A stretch of 64,000 nt of DNA from Polaribacter sp. Hel1_85. Lineage in GTDB: Bacteria > Bacteroidota > Bacteroidia > Flavobacteriales > Flavobacteriaceae. Where the stretch lies: contig NZ_JPDS01000001.1 in NCBI RefSeq assembly GCF_000766795.1, positions 1,245,001-1,309,000 of the forward strand, given 5' to 3'. The translations under genes and the position numbers were made by a program. The notes below the pieces were generated by a model that was not told the DNA's origin, ran no database searches, and saw only the letters and a list, made by a program, of their open reading frames with translations. Positions 28,404 through 36,032 of the stretch are shown piece after piece. Position 1 is the stretch's first letter, and each line of letters opens with the position of its first letter.

Positions 28404-30824
28404 CTATTCGAATTTTAAATATTTAATTAAATCTATTTTTGTGGCGTTATAAGCTTTTAAACCAACAACTACAAAAACTAATATGATTAAAATAATTGGT
28501 GTTAGTATATATGGAAGTATTGGCATATCTATTCTATACACAAAATTTTCTAACCAATTTTGCATAAAATAATAAGCTATAGGTATTAAAATCACAGAAG
28601 CTATAATTGTTGTTTTTAAGAAACTTTTTAGCAATTGAAACATAATTTCTTTTACAGATGCACCTAAAGTTTTTCTTATAGCAACTTCTTTTAATCTTTG
28701 CTGAATTGTTAATGTTGCCAAAGCAAATAAGCCTAAAAGAGATATTAAAATAACCAATATTGATAAGATTAAAAATATCATTTGCTGTTTTTTATACTTA
28801 TCATATGTTTTAGCAAATTTTTGATCTAAAAACTCATAAGAAAACGGATATTTAACATCTACATTTAACCTCCAAAACTCTTCTATCTCAGAAATCGTTT
28901 GATCTATATTTTCTGGTTTCACTTTAATTTGTATGGCTGGCATCCATTTTTTCATAAAACCAAAACTATTCCAATGCACTAAAAACATTGGAGCTATTTT
29001 TAAATCAAACCCATCAAAATGATAATCTTTTACCATTCCAATCACTTCGAAACCAGGTTCATCATCTCCAATCCAACCTAAATCAAGTACTTCCCCAATT
29101 GGATTCTTATAAATCCCTAATTCTTTAGCTGCAGTTTCGTTTAGTATAATCTTATTAATGGTGTCTGAAGCTATTTCTTTAGAAAAATTCCGCCCTTTTA
29201 AAACTTTAATTTTTGCAAAATCAATGTAGTTATAATCTACTAAATTAGATGCTGAATTAAAACTTATATCATTTATTTTATGTCTTAAATCTGTTCCGTT
29301 TACAAAACCATCACCAGGTACAAACATGCTTGAAGAAACATCAATAATGTTTTCATTTTTTGATAAAACTTCTTTTGTTAATTTAACCTTTTTATATCTA
29401 TCTCCAATATTGTATAAATCCACAGAAAGTACTTGTTCTTTGTCAAAACCTAACTCTTTTTGCATCATATAATTAATTTGGTTACCAACAATTAACATGC
29501 TAATAATGAAAAATCCAGAAATTAAAAACTGAAGTCCTAACATTATATTTCTTGCTAAATTTCCTTTCTTACTTTTGGAAACACTTCCTTTTAAAACTGC
29601 TATCGCCTTAAAATTAGATAAATAAATTGCAGGAATACTCCCCACAAAAAAAGAAATTAAAATTGCTGATATAAATAATGTTATTAACGAATCAGCATGC
29701 AATATTGAAATCTCTTTACCTACAAAATCATTAAAAAAAGGCAATGCTAATTCTACAATTACCAATGCTAAAACGAATGAAATTAATCCTTGAAAAACAA
29801 TTTCAAATACATATTGAAATAGTAATTGTTTTTTTGATAATCCAAGAGTTTTCTTAACACCAACTTCTTTTGCTCTTTGACTTGCAGATGCTACAGATAA
29901 ATTAATGAAGTTTACATAAGATATTACTATTAATAAAATTGACAATCCTAATAAAACCATTAATAATTGATAGTTTCCGGTTCCACTTGGGCCCGCTCTT
30001 TTTGCTGTATTATGCAAATACATTGTATCTAGTTTATCTAAAACAACTGTTGGTATACCATAACGTTTGTCAAATTCTTCTATTGTAAGTCCATGTTTTT
30101 CTACCTTTTTTTTATAGGCTTTTTCAATGATAATTTGATCCATTTTTTGCTTCAAAACAGTTAAATCTGTTCCTTTAATAACCCTACAAAATAATTCGTT
30201 GTTATGATTTCCCCAATGCACTTTAAAATCTTTATCAAACTGAAGTAATAAATCTGGTTCTTGATGCGAATTCTTTGGTATTTTATATACACAAGCTACA
30301 ATATAATTTTTATCATCAATTTTTACTAAATTACCAACAGCACTTTCTCTTTTAAAAATACGCTCTGCATATTCTTTTGATAATGCAATATGATTTCTCG
30401 TTTCTTCAAATTTCTGAGAAGATCCCTCTATAATTTCAAAAGGAAAAAAATTGAAAAATTGTGGATCTGTAGATATCATTTTATCAGTAAACTCAAATAC
30501 ATCATTAAATTGTATAACTCTACTTCTATAAAATGGTTTTACCATTAAAGCTTCTGTAACTTCTGGTATTTCTTTTGGATAAGTAATATACATCCCTGCA
30601 TTTGCAACAAACCAAATTTCTCCAGTTTTTGCCTGCTTCATATTTACTCTATAAACATCCTCTTTATTAGGATTCCATTGATTGTAGCTTTTTTCTTCCT
30701 TTACATATAGTAAAACAATTAACAAGCCTGCTAAACCTAGCGTTAACCCACTAATATTAATTAATGTATTTAACCAGTTTTTTTGCTGATTTCTAAAAAA
30801 TATTTTAAACCACGTTCGTAACAT
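28404..30824 (-). CDS. MacB/FtsX-like ABC transporter permease (first of pair)
   Basis: This 806-residue permease is built like the gene that follows it: N-terminal helix, periplasmic core, FtsX helices with ASASQRAKEVGVKKTLGLS, second periplasmic part, and C-terminal FtsX helices with RLKEVAIRKTLGAS. The last 100 or so residues of the two paralogues are nearly the same, while the periplasmic cores differ strongly. This suggests different substrate surfaces on a shared mechanical frame. It lies 26 bases after the ATPase gene and two bases before the second permease, within a single operon read from the sigma-54 promoter near 32950. Confidence 0.9.
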   Translation of the reverse strand: MLRTWFKIFFRNQQKNWLNTLINISGLTLGLAGLLIVLLYVKEEKSYNQWNPNKEDVYRVNMKQAKTGEIWFVANAGMYITYPKEIPEVTEALMVKPFYRSRVIQFNDVFEFTDKMISTDPQFFNFFPFEIIEGSSQKFEETRNHIALSKEYAERIFKRESAVGNLVKIDDKNYIVACVYKIPKNSHQEPDLLLQFDKDFKVHWGNHNNELFCRVIKGTDLTVLKQKMDQIIIEKAYKKKVEKHGLTIEEFDKRYGIPTVVLDKLDTMYLHNTAKRAGPSGTGNYQLLMVLLGLSILLIVISYVNFINLSVASASQRAKEVGVKKTLGLSKKQLLFQYVFEIVFQGLISFVLALVIVELALPFFNDFVGKEISILHADSLITLFISAILISFFVGSIPAIYLSNFKAIAVLKGSVSKSKKGNLARNIMLGLQFLISGFFIISMLIVGNQINYMMQKELGFDKEQVLSVDLYNIGDRYKKVKLTKEVLSKNENIIDVSSSMFVPGDGFVNGTDLRHKINDISFNSASNLVDYNYIDFAKIKVLKGRNFSKEIASDTINKIILNETAAKELGIYKNPIGEVLDLGWIGDDEPGFEVIGMVKDYHFDGFDLKIAPMFLVHWNSFGFMKKWMPAIQIKVKPENIDQTISEIEEFWRLNVDVKYPFSYEFLDQKFAKTYDKYKKQQMIFLILSILVILISLLGLFALATLTIQQRLKEVAIRKTLGASVKEIMFQLLKSFLKTTIIASVILIPIAYYFMQNWLENFVYRIDMPILPYILTPIILIILVFVVVGLKAYNATKIDLIKYLKFE

Positions 30825-30850
30825 CTGTTCTAGTTTTAAAAAATTATTAT

Positions 30851-31552
30851 TTATTTGACTAAAACATCAACTTTATGTTCGTTTGTTTTTTCTGATATAA
30901 CTTCTCCATCTTTTAAAGTGATAGTTCTTGAAGAAAATTGCGCATCATAAGATGAGTGCGTAACCATAATAATGGTAGCTCCTGTAGCATGCAATTCTGT
31001 TAGTAATTCCATAACATCATTACCACTTTTACTATCTAAATTTCCTGTTGGCTCATCTGCTAAAATTAATTTAGGATTTGTAATTAAAGCTCTTGCAACA
31101 GCAACTCTTTGCTGCTGACCACCAGACAATTGTAAAGGAAAATGTTTTGCTCTATGTGCAATACCAATTCTTTCTAAAATTTCTGTAACACGCTGTTTTC
31201 TTTCTGATGATTTTACTTTATTGTAAATTAATGGCAATTCAACATTTTCATAAACTGTTAATTCATCAATTAAATTAAAGTTTTGAAACACAAAACCAAT
31301 ATTTGCTTTACGTAAACCTGCTCTTTGTTTTTCGTTAAATTTTGCAACTTCTGTTTCATCAAAAAGATAACTACCATTATTTGGTGCATCTAACAAACCA
31401 ATAATATTTAAAAGTGTAGATTTACCACAACCAGAAGCGCCCATTATGGATACAAATTCTCCTTCTTTTACTTCTAAACTTAATTTGTTTAAAGCTGTTG
31501 TTTCTACTTCTTCTGTTCTATAAACCTTTACTAAATCTGTTATTTTTATCAT
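30851..31552 (-). CDS. ABC transporter ATP-binding protein (LolD/MacB type)
   Basis: This 233-residue ATPase powers the two FtsX-like permeases. Walker A is GASGCGKST (about 38-46), the signature LSGGQQQR (about 142-149) and Walker B LILADEPTGNLD (about 160-171), with a switch histidine in MVTHSS. This is the MacB/LolD/FtsE group, which drives mechanical work rather than classic transmembrane transport. A 124-base gap separates it from the upstream adaptor gene and contains a degenerate repeat (31591-31636), so the gene may depend on read-through or on an internal promoter. Confidence 0.92.
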   Translation of the reverse strand: MIKITDLVKVYRTEEVETTALNKLSLEVKEGEFVSIMGASGCGKSTLLNIIGLLDAPNNGSYLFDETEVAKFNEKQRAGLRKANIGFVFQNFNLIDELTVYENVELPLIYNKVKSSERKQRVTEILERIGIAHRAKHFPLQLSGGQQQRVAVARALITNPKLILADEPTGNLDSKSGNDVMELLTELHATGATIIMVTHSSYDAQFSSRTITLKDGEVISEKTNEHKVDVLVK

Positions 31553-31590
31553 CTTTATATATTTTTAATTTTTATTTATTTTTAATTAAT

Positions 31591-31636
31591 TCTCGATACA
31601 ATTTTTATACCTGTGTCAGAAATATCACTCGAACTG
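31591..31636 (-). repeat. GTTCGAGTG...TATCGAGA repeat between adaptor and ATPase genes
   Basis: On the minus strand the unit begins AGTTCGAGTGATATTTC and ends AAAATTGTATCGAGA, with an AT-rich centre. It resembles the 45-base element nested at 35882-35926 and, from memory, a common flavobacterial intergenic repeat. It lies in the 124-base gap inside the export operon and has no coding potential. Confidence 0.55.
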
Positions 31637-31676
31637 ATGTTACAGGAAACTGTGACTAAATATTGTCAACTAAATC

Positions 31677-32921
31677 TTACTCAATATTTATTTCTTCTAC
31701 TTTTTTATAATCATCATAACTAGATGTAATTATTTTATCACCTTCTTTTAATCCTTCTAAAACCTCATAATAAAAAGGGTTTTCTCTTCCAATTTTAACA
31801 CTACGTTTTACTGCTTTATTATCAGAATTTAACACAAAAACCCATTTTCCGTTAGCGCTTTGATAAAACTGACCTTTAGAAACTAATAAAGCTTTGCTAT
31901 CATTAGATAAAAATGCTTTTGTTTTTAGAGACATTCCTCTTTTTATACTTTTAGGAAGTGAATCGGTTTTAAAAAGAAGTTCCACCTGAAATTGTCCACT
32001 TACAACTTCTGATAATACTTTTGATAAAACGATATCATAATTTTTAGTGTTCACAGCAACTCGCCCACTTATTCCTTCTTTTAGTTTAGAAATGTAGTAT
32101 TCATCTACACTTGCTACCAATTTATAACCATCTAAAACATCCATTTTTCCAATTGGTTGACCTTGATTATAGCTTTCTCCTAAAATTGGATTAAATGATG
32201 ATAAAAGTCCTTCAACGGGTGCTTTAACTGTAAAATTCTCTTTATTCTTACGCAACAATTCTAGACTTTTCTGCATGTTAGAAATAGAAATATCAATTCT
32301 AGATAATTGTACATCTCTACTCTTTTTTTCTTCGGATACACTTTTTTTAATAACACCACTTCTTCCTTTTTGAAACGTATATTCTTGAGCAGATTTCTGA
32401 TAATCATTTCTTGCTACTACTTCTTTTTTGTATAAAGTAGAATCTAATTTATATTGACGTTTTGCATTTCTAAAATCATTATCAATACTCAATAACTGTT
32501 GATCTAAACTTAATTGTTGATTTTTAATATTTACTCTAATATTTCTTAAATTATTTATTTGTTCTACAATGGCAGTTTCTTGAGTTAAATAATTTAATTC
32601 TGCATTAGGGTTATATACTTTTAAAAGTGGAGTTCCCTTTTTTATCATTTGGCCACTTTCTACAAAAATTTCTGAAACAGATCCTCCTTGAATTACATTA
32701 ACTAAAACAGATGTTTTTGGCTCAACTGTACTATTAAACAACACAACATCTTCAAAATCTCCTTTAAAAACTTCACGAATACTTATGGTATCTCTTTTTA
32801 AATTGACTTGTTTTTTTCGTGTTAAATTCATCAAAATAATACTTGCCAATATTAAAGTCGGAATTCCCCATAGTAACATTTTCTTTGTGGTTTTATTTTT
32901 TGCTTTTATTTGCTTATCCAT
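31677..32921 (-). CDS. HlyD/MacA-type periplasmic adaptor subunit
   Basis: This 414-residue membrane-fusion protein has a single N-terminal helix (about 14-30), a lipoyl/barrel-sandwich half (VLVNVIQGGSVSEIFVESGQMIKKGTPLLKV, about 65-100), a long alpha-helical hairpin with coiled-coil character (about 105-225), the second lipoyl half (FTVKAPVEGLLSSFNPILGESYNQG) and beta-barrel domains. It would link the inner-membrane ABC complex to an outer-membrane channel; no TolC-like gene lies in the window. It is the first gene of the export operon. The ATG at 32921 is about 17 bases after the start predicted from the sigma-54 promoter. Confidence 0.9.
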   Translation of the reverse strand: MDKQIKAKNKTTKKMLLWGIPTLILASIILMNLTRKKQVNLKRDTISIREVFKGDFEDVVLFNSTVEPKTSVLVNVIQGGSVSEIFVESGQMIKKGTPLLKVYNPNAELNYLTQETAIVEQINNLRNIRVNIKNQQLSLDQQLLSIDNDFRNAKRQYKLDSTLYKKEVVARNDYQKSAQEYTFQKGRSGVIKKSVSEEKKSRDVQLSRIDISISNMQKSLELLRKNKENFTVKAPVEGLLSSFNPILGESYNQGQPIGKMDVLDGYKLVASVDEYYISKLKEGISGRVAVNTKNYDIVLSKVLSEVVSGQFQVELLFKTDSLPKSIKRGMSLKTKAFLSNDSKALLVSKGQFYQSANGKWVFVLNSDNKAVKRSVKIGRENPFYYEVLEGLKEGDKIITSSYDDYKKVEEINIE

Positions 32922-32948
32922 TGTTTTCTATTCGTTTGGCATAGTTAA

Positions 32949-32965
32949 AGCCATAAATATGCCAC
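32949..32965 (-). promoter_or_regulatory. sigma-54 promoter of the export operon
   Basis: On the minus strand TGGCATATTTATGGC has the GG (32963-32962) and GC (32951-32950) dinucleotides separated by exactly ten bases, as required for -24/-12 sigma-54 promoters; the -24 half TGGCA is perfect. The adaptor ATG follows about 30 bases downstream. A divergent NtrC-type activator gene and two upstream palindromes support the call. Confidence 0.7.
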
Positions 32966-33027
32966 TACTAAATAAGTAATTAAATAATTGATTTATAATA
33001 AGTTAATTATTTTAAGTAATTTTAAAG

Positions 33028-33043
33028 TGTTCAAAAACGAACA
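33028..33043. promoter_or_regulatory. upstream activator site 1 for the NtrC-type regulator
   Basis: TGTTCAAAAACGAACA has perfect five-base arms (TGTTC and GAACA) with a six-base spacer. It lies about 65 bases upstream of the -24 element, a usual distance for a sigma-54 enhancer. Confidence 0.6.
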
Positions 33044-33049
33044 TTTCTT

Positions 33050-33065
33050 TGTTCATATTCAAACA
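33050..33065. promoter_or_regulatory. upstream activator site 2 for the NtrC-type regulator
   Basis: TGTTCATATTCAAACA repeats the TGTTC-N6-(G/A)AACA design with one mismatch. It starts 22 bases from site 1, two helical turns, so two activator dimers could bind one face of the DNA. It also lies only about 20-35 bases before the regulator gene, so it may take part in autoregulation. Confidence 0.55.
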
Positions 33066-33083
33066 AATCACTAATTATGTAGT

Positions 33084-34454
33084 ATGAGAAAAAAAGACGC
33101 TACCATTTTAATTGTTGATGATGATGATGATATTTTATTTTCTGCAAGAATTAGTTTAAAAAAATATTTTTCTGAAATAGTTACAGCCAACAATCCAAAG
33201 AAAATAAGCAATCATTTAACAACTTCAACGGTAGATGTTGTTTTGTTAGATATGAATTATCGCATTGGTTTTGAAGATGGAAAAGAAGGTTTATATTGGC
33301 TAAAACACATTAAAGAAATTAGTCCAGAAACAACGGTTATTTTAATGACAGCTTTTGGTAGTGTAAATTTAGCTGTAGAAGCAATTAAAAAAGGTGCCAC
33401 AGATTTCATTTTAAAACCTTGGAACACAGAAAAACTCTATGGAGTTGTAAATGCTGGTTTAGAATTGGCGCGTTCTAAAAGAAAAAATACGCAGCTAGAA
33501 ACCGTTCAAAAACAACAAGACAAAGATTTTCATCAACAAACAGAGCATATTATTGGTAATTCTCCGGCAATGCAATCTGCAGGAAAGCTGGTTAAAAAAG
33601 TAGCTCCGACAGATGCTAACATTTTAATTTTAGGAGAAAACGGAACAGGAAAATATGTATTTGCTAAAGAAATACATTTACAATCAGAACGCAGAAATCA
33701 TCCATTTATTCATGTAGATTTAGGTTCTTTAAATGAAAATTTATTTGAAAGTGAGTTATTTGGTTATGCAAAAGGCGCTTTTACAGATGCCCAAAAAGAT
33801 ACTTTAGGAAGGTTTGAACTTGCTAAAGGCGGAACCATATTTCTAGATGAAATTGGTAATCTTCCACTCCACCTACAATCTAAATTATTGACTGTAATTC
33901 AGAATAGAAAAGTTACACGTTTAGGTGAAGGAAAAGAAAGAGAATTAGATGTTCGTATTATTTGTGCTACAAACGCTCCAATTCATGAAATGGTTGATGA
34001 ACAAACTTTTAGGCAAGATTTATTGTTTAGAATTAATACGATTGAATTGAACTTGCCTCCACTTCGTAAAAGAATAGAAGACATTGAGTTATTGGCAAAT
34101 CATTTCTTAAAAAAACTGAATCTTAAATACCGAAAAAAGATTGATGGTTTTAGTAAAGAAGCTATCAATTCATTAAAAAACTATAGTTGGCCAGGAAATA
34201 TTAGAGAGATAGAACACATTGTTGAGCGAGCTGTAATTATTACTGATAATGAAAAAATTATCCCTGAAGACTTACATTTTTCAGCAAAAAAAGCAACTTT
34301 AAATTTAGAAAATAACTTAAATTTAGAGGAAACTGAAAAGTTATTAATTGAACAAGCAATAGAAAAACACCAAGGTAATATTTCTAGAGCAGCTAAAGAT
34401 TTAGGCTTAACTAGAGCAGCTCTATACAGACGTTTAGAAAAACATCAATTATAA
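33084..34454 (+). CDS. NtrC-family sigma-54-dependent response regulator
   Basis: This 456-residue regulator has a receiver domain (about 6-125; phosphoacceptor Asp56 in LLDMNYR; LKPW with the conserved lysine), a AAA+ sigma-54 activation domain (Walker A GENGTGK at 184-190; the sigma-54 contact loop is GAFTDA at 231-236, where GAFTGA is usual) and a C-terminal Fis-type helix-turn-helix (ISRAAKDLGLTRAALYRRLEKH). The receiver has an insertion-like NYRIGFEDGKEGLYWL segment after the phospho-Asp, a form I associate with Bacteroidota. It is divergent from the export operon and directly joined to the kinase gene (stop TAA is followed at once by the kinase ATG). It very likely activates the export operon. 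Confidence 0.92.
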   Translation: MRKKDATILIVDDDDDILFSARISLKKYFSEIVTANNPKKISNHLTTSTVDVVLLDMNYRIGFEDGKEGLYWLKHIKEISPETTVILMTAFGSVNLAVEAIKKGATDFILKPWNTEKLYGVVNAGLELARSKRKNTQLETVQKQQDKDFHQQTEHIIGNSPAMQSAGKLVKKVAPTDANILILGENGTGKYVFAKEIHLQSERRNHPFIHVDLGSLNENLFESELFGYAKGAFTDAQKDTLGRFELAKGGTIFLDEIGNLPLHLQSKLLTVIQNRKVTRLGEGKERELDVRIICATNAPIHEMVDEQTFRQDLLFRINTIELNLPPLRKRIEDIELLANHFLKKLNLKYRKKIDGFSKEAINSLKNYSWPGNIREIEHIVERAVIITDNEKIIPEDLHFSAKKATLNLENNLNLEETEKLLIEQAIEKHQGNISRAAKDLGLTRAALYRRLEKHQL

Positions 34455-35777
34455 ATGGGAAAACCTCAATACATACAAATAATTGTTAGAGTTTTATTAA
34501 TTCTGATAAATGGAATTATTGTTTATTATAGTTTTACAAATTCTTTCATTATTAATACAATTGGTTTTTTTCTACTGGTTATTTTTCAATTATTTTTATT
34601 GATTGATTACTTAAAAAAGTTATTTAATGACATCGAAAAATCGATAGATTGTTTATTGTATGACGATTATTCTAATACAATATCCAAAGAAAAAAGAAAA
34701 AATCCATTACATAATAAGACTGCTTTATTGTTAGAAAAGCATAGAAAACAAAGTCTTCAAAAAACATCTGAACAATTAATTTTTACCAATATTATTGAGA
34801 GTTTAAGTATTGGTATACTTATTTTAAGAAAAGATACAGAAGGTAAAATTGAAGTTTTTCAAATAAATAAGGCTTTTACTGAGTTTTTAAAAATTCCAAA
34901 ATTTTACAACTGGAATTTATTAAACAAAAAAATTGGAAGCTTAACAGATTATATCAATCAATGGAAAGAAAACAAACTCACCATTTCTTTAACAATTAAT
35001 GAAGAAAAAGAAGAATTTTTCTTAAAAACATCGCTTACACAAACTAATGAATATGGTTATTTAATTGTTAGTTTAGAAACCATTCAACAATTAATTGATA
35101 AAAAAGAAAAAGAGGCTTGGTTTAAATTGATGAATGTAATGTCTCACGAAATTATTAATACAATTACGCCTATTAGCAGTTTAGCCGAAAATTTAGATTC
35201 GCTTTTACAAGAAGAAAATACAGACGAAGATACTATTGATGAATTGTCTCAAGGATTAAAAATTATTAAACGTCGTTCTCATCATTTAACTTCATTTGTA
35301 GATACGTATAGAAAGTTAGCAGAATTACCTTTACCACAAAAAGAAGAAATCAATTTAACAACAATTGTTAAAAATACATTACTCCTTTTTGAACAAGAAT
35401 TTCATCAAAAAAACATTAAAATTGATTTTAAAATTAATGATTCTTATGTAATTAACGCAGATAAACAACAAATAGAACAAGTAATTATTAATCTAATTTC
35501 TAATTGTTTATATGCTTTTGAAGGAATTGAAAAGCCAGTAATTAATATTAATATTTATTCGGATAAGAATCGAACACATTTAACTATTTTAGACAACGGG
35601 ATTGGTATTTCTGATGAAATTAAAGACAATATTTTTATACCCTATTTTACTACTCGTAAAGATGGTTCTGGTATTGGTTTAACACTTTCTAAAAGTATTA
35701 TGGAAGCTCATAATGGAAATATTCAGTTTAATTCTACAAAAGAAAAAACAACTTTTTCACTTACTTTTATTTCTTAA
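34455..35777 (+). CDS. membrane sensor histidine kinase (NtrB/NtrY-like)
   Basis: This 440-residue kinase has two closely spaced N-terminal membrane helices (about 8-26 and 30-52) with almost no loop outside, so the signal is probably sensed in or near the membrane. A PAS-like region follows (about 105-205), then the H box NVMSHEIINTITP with His231, and the ATPase domain (N box NLISNCLYAF, G boxes DNGIGI and GSGIGLTLS). It begins immediately at the stop of the response-regulator gene, so translation is likely coupled. The pair probably responds to envelope stress or to a toxic compound handled by the exporter; the signal is inference. Confidence 0.9.
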   Translation: MGKPQYIQIIVRVLLILINGIIVYYSFTNSFIINTIGFFLLVIFQLFLLIDYLKKLFNDIEKSIDCLLYDDYSNTISKEKRKNPLHNKTALLLEKHRKQSLQKTSEQLIFTNIIESLSIGILILRKDTEGKIEVFQINKAFTEFLKIPKFYNWNLLNKKIGSLTDYINQWKENKLTISLTINEEKEEFFLKTSLTQTNEYGYLIVSLETIQQLIDKKEKEAWFKLMNVMSHEIINTITPISSLAENLDSLLQEENTDEDTIDELSQGLKIIKRRSHHLTSFVDTYRKLAELPLPQKEEINLTTIVKNTLLLFEQEFHQKNIKIDFKINDSYVINADKQQIEQVIINLISNCLYAFEGIEKPVININIYSDKNRTHLTILDNGIGISDEIKDNIFIPYFTTRKDGSGIGLTLSKSIMEAHNGNIQFNSTKEKTTFSLTFIS

Positions 35778-35816
35778 GTTTTCATTAAATAAAATTTAAT
35801 TTTTGATAAAATAACT

Positions 35817-35842
35817 GCTGCTTTTAAAAAGCTAAAAGCTGA
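35817..35842 (+). terminator. terminator after the kinase gene
   Basis: CTGCTTTT and AAAAGCTG form a hairpin with one mismatch about 40 bases after the stop, directly before repeat copy 2. The same arrangement (AAAAGCTG hairpin, then GCGTTAGGG) is seen at copy 1. Confidence 0.5.
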
Positions 35843-35845
35843 TTT

Positions 35846-35971
35846 GCGTTAGGGATTGAAATGGAAATCCTTTTTTATGTAAGTTCGAGTGAATTTATGA
35901 AGAATGAATAAATTTGTATGAAGAACAAATAAAAAAGATTGTAATGTAAAGCCCGACCTTTGGGAACGCCC
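35846..35971 (+). repeat. GCGTTAGGG...ACGCCC intergenic repeat, copy 2, with a nested element
   Basis: This 126-base unit has the same ends as copy 1 (GCGTTAGGGATTGAA and AAAGCCCG...AACGCCC). It is 45 bases longer, and exactly 45 bases (35882-35926) match a different repeat. Without these it is 81 bases, the size of copy 1, and shows an uninterrupted AATCCTTTTTTA / TAAAAAAGATT hairpin. Confidence 0.8.
35882..35926 (+). repeat. 45-base GTTCGAGTG...GAAGAAC repeat nested in repeat copy 2
   Basis: The unit begins AGTTCGAGTGAATTTATGAA and ends AATTTGTATGAAGAAC. It relates to the element at 31591-31636 on the other strand. It lies in the loop of the host repeat's hairpin. Confidence 0.65.
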
Positions 35972-35978
35972 AAAAAAC

Positions 35979-36009
35979 AAAACCCAGAAGCATTACACTT
36001 CTGGGTTTT
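35979..36009 (-). terminator. terminator after ppdK
   Basis: AAAACCCAGAAG and CTTCTGGGTTTT form a perfect 12-base stem just past the ppdK stop on the minus strand. Confidence 0.85.
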
Positions 36010-36032
36010 AATCAAAGTAAATTATGGAAGTT

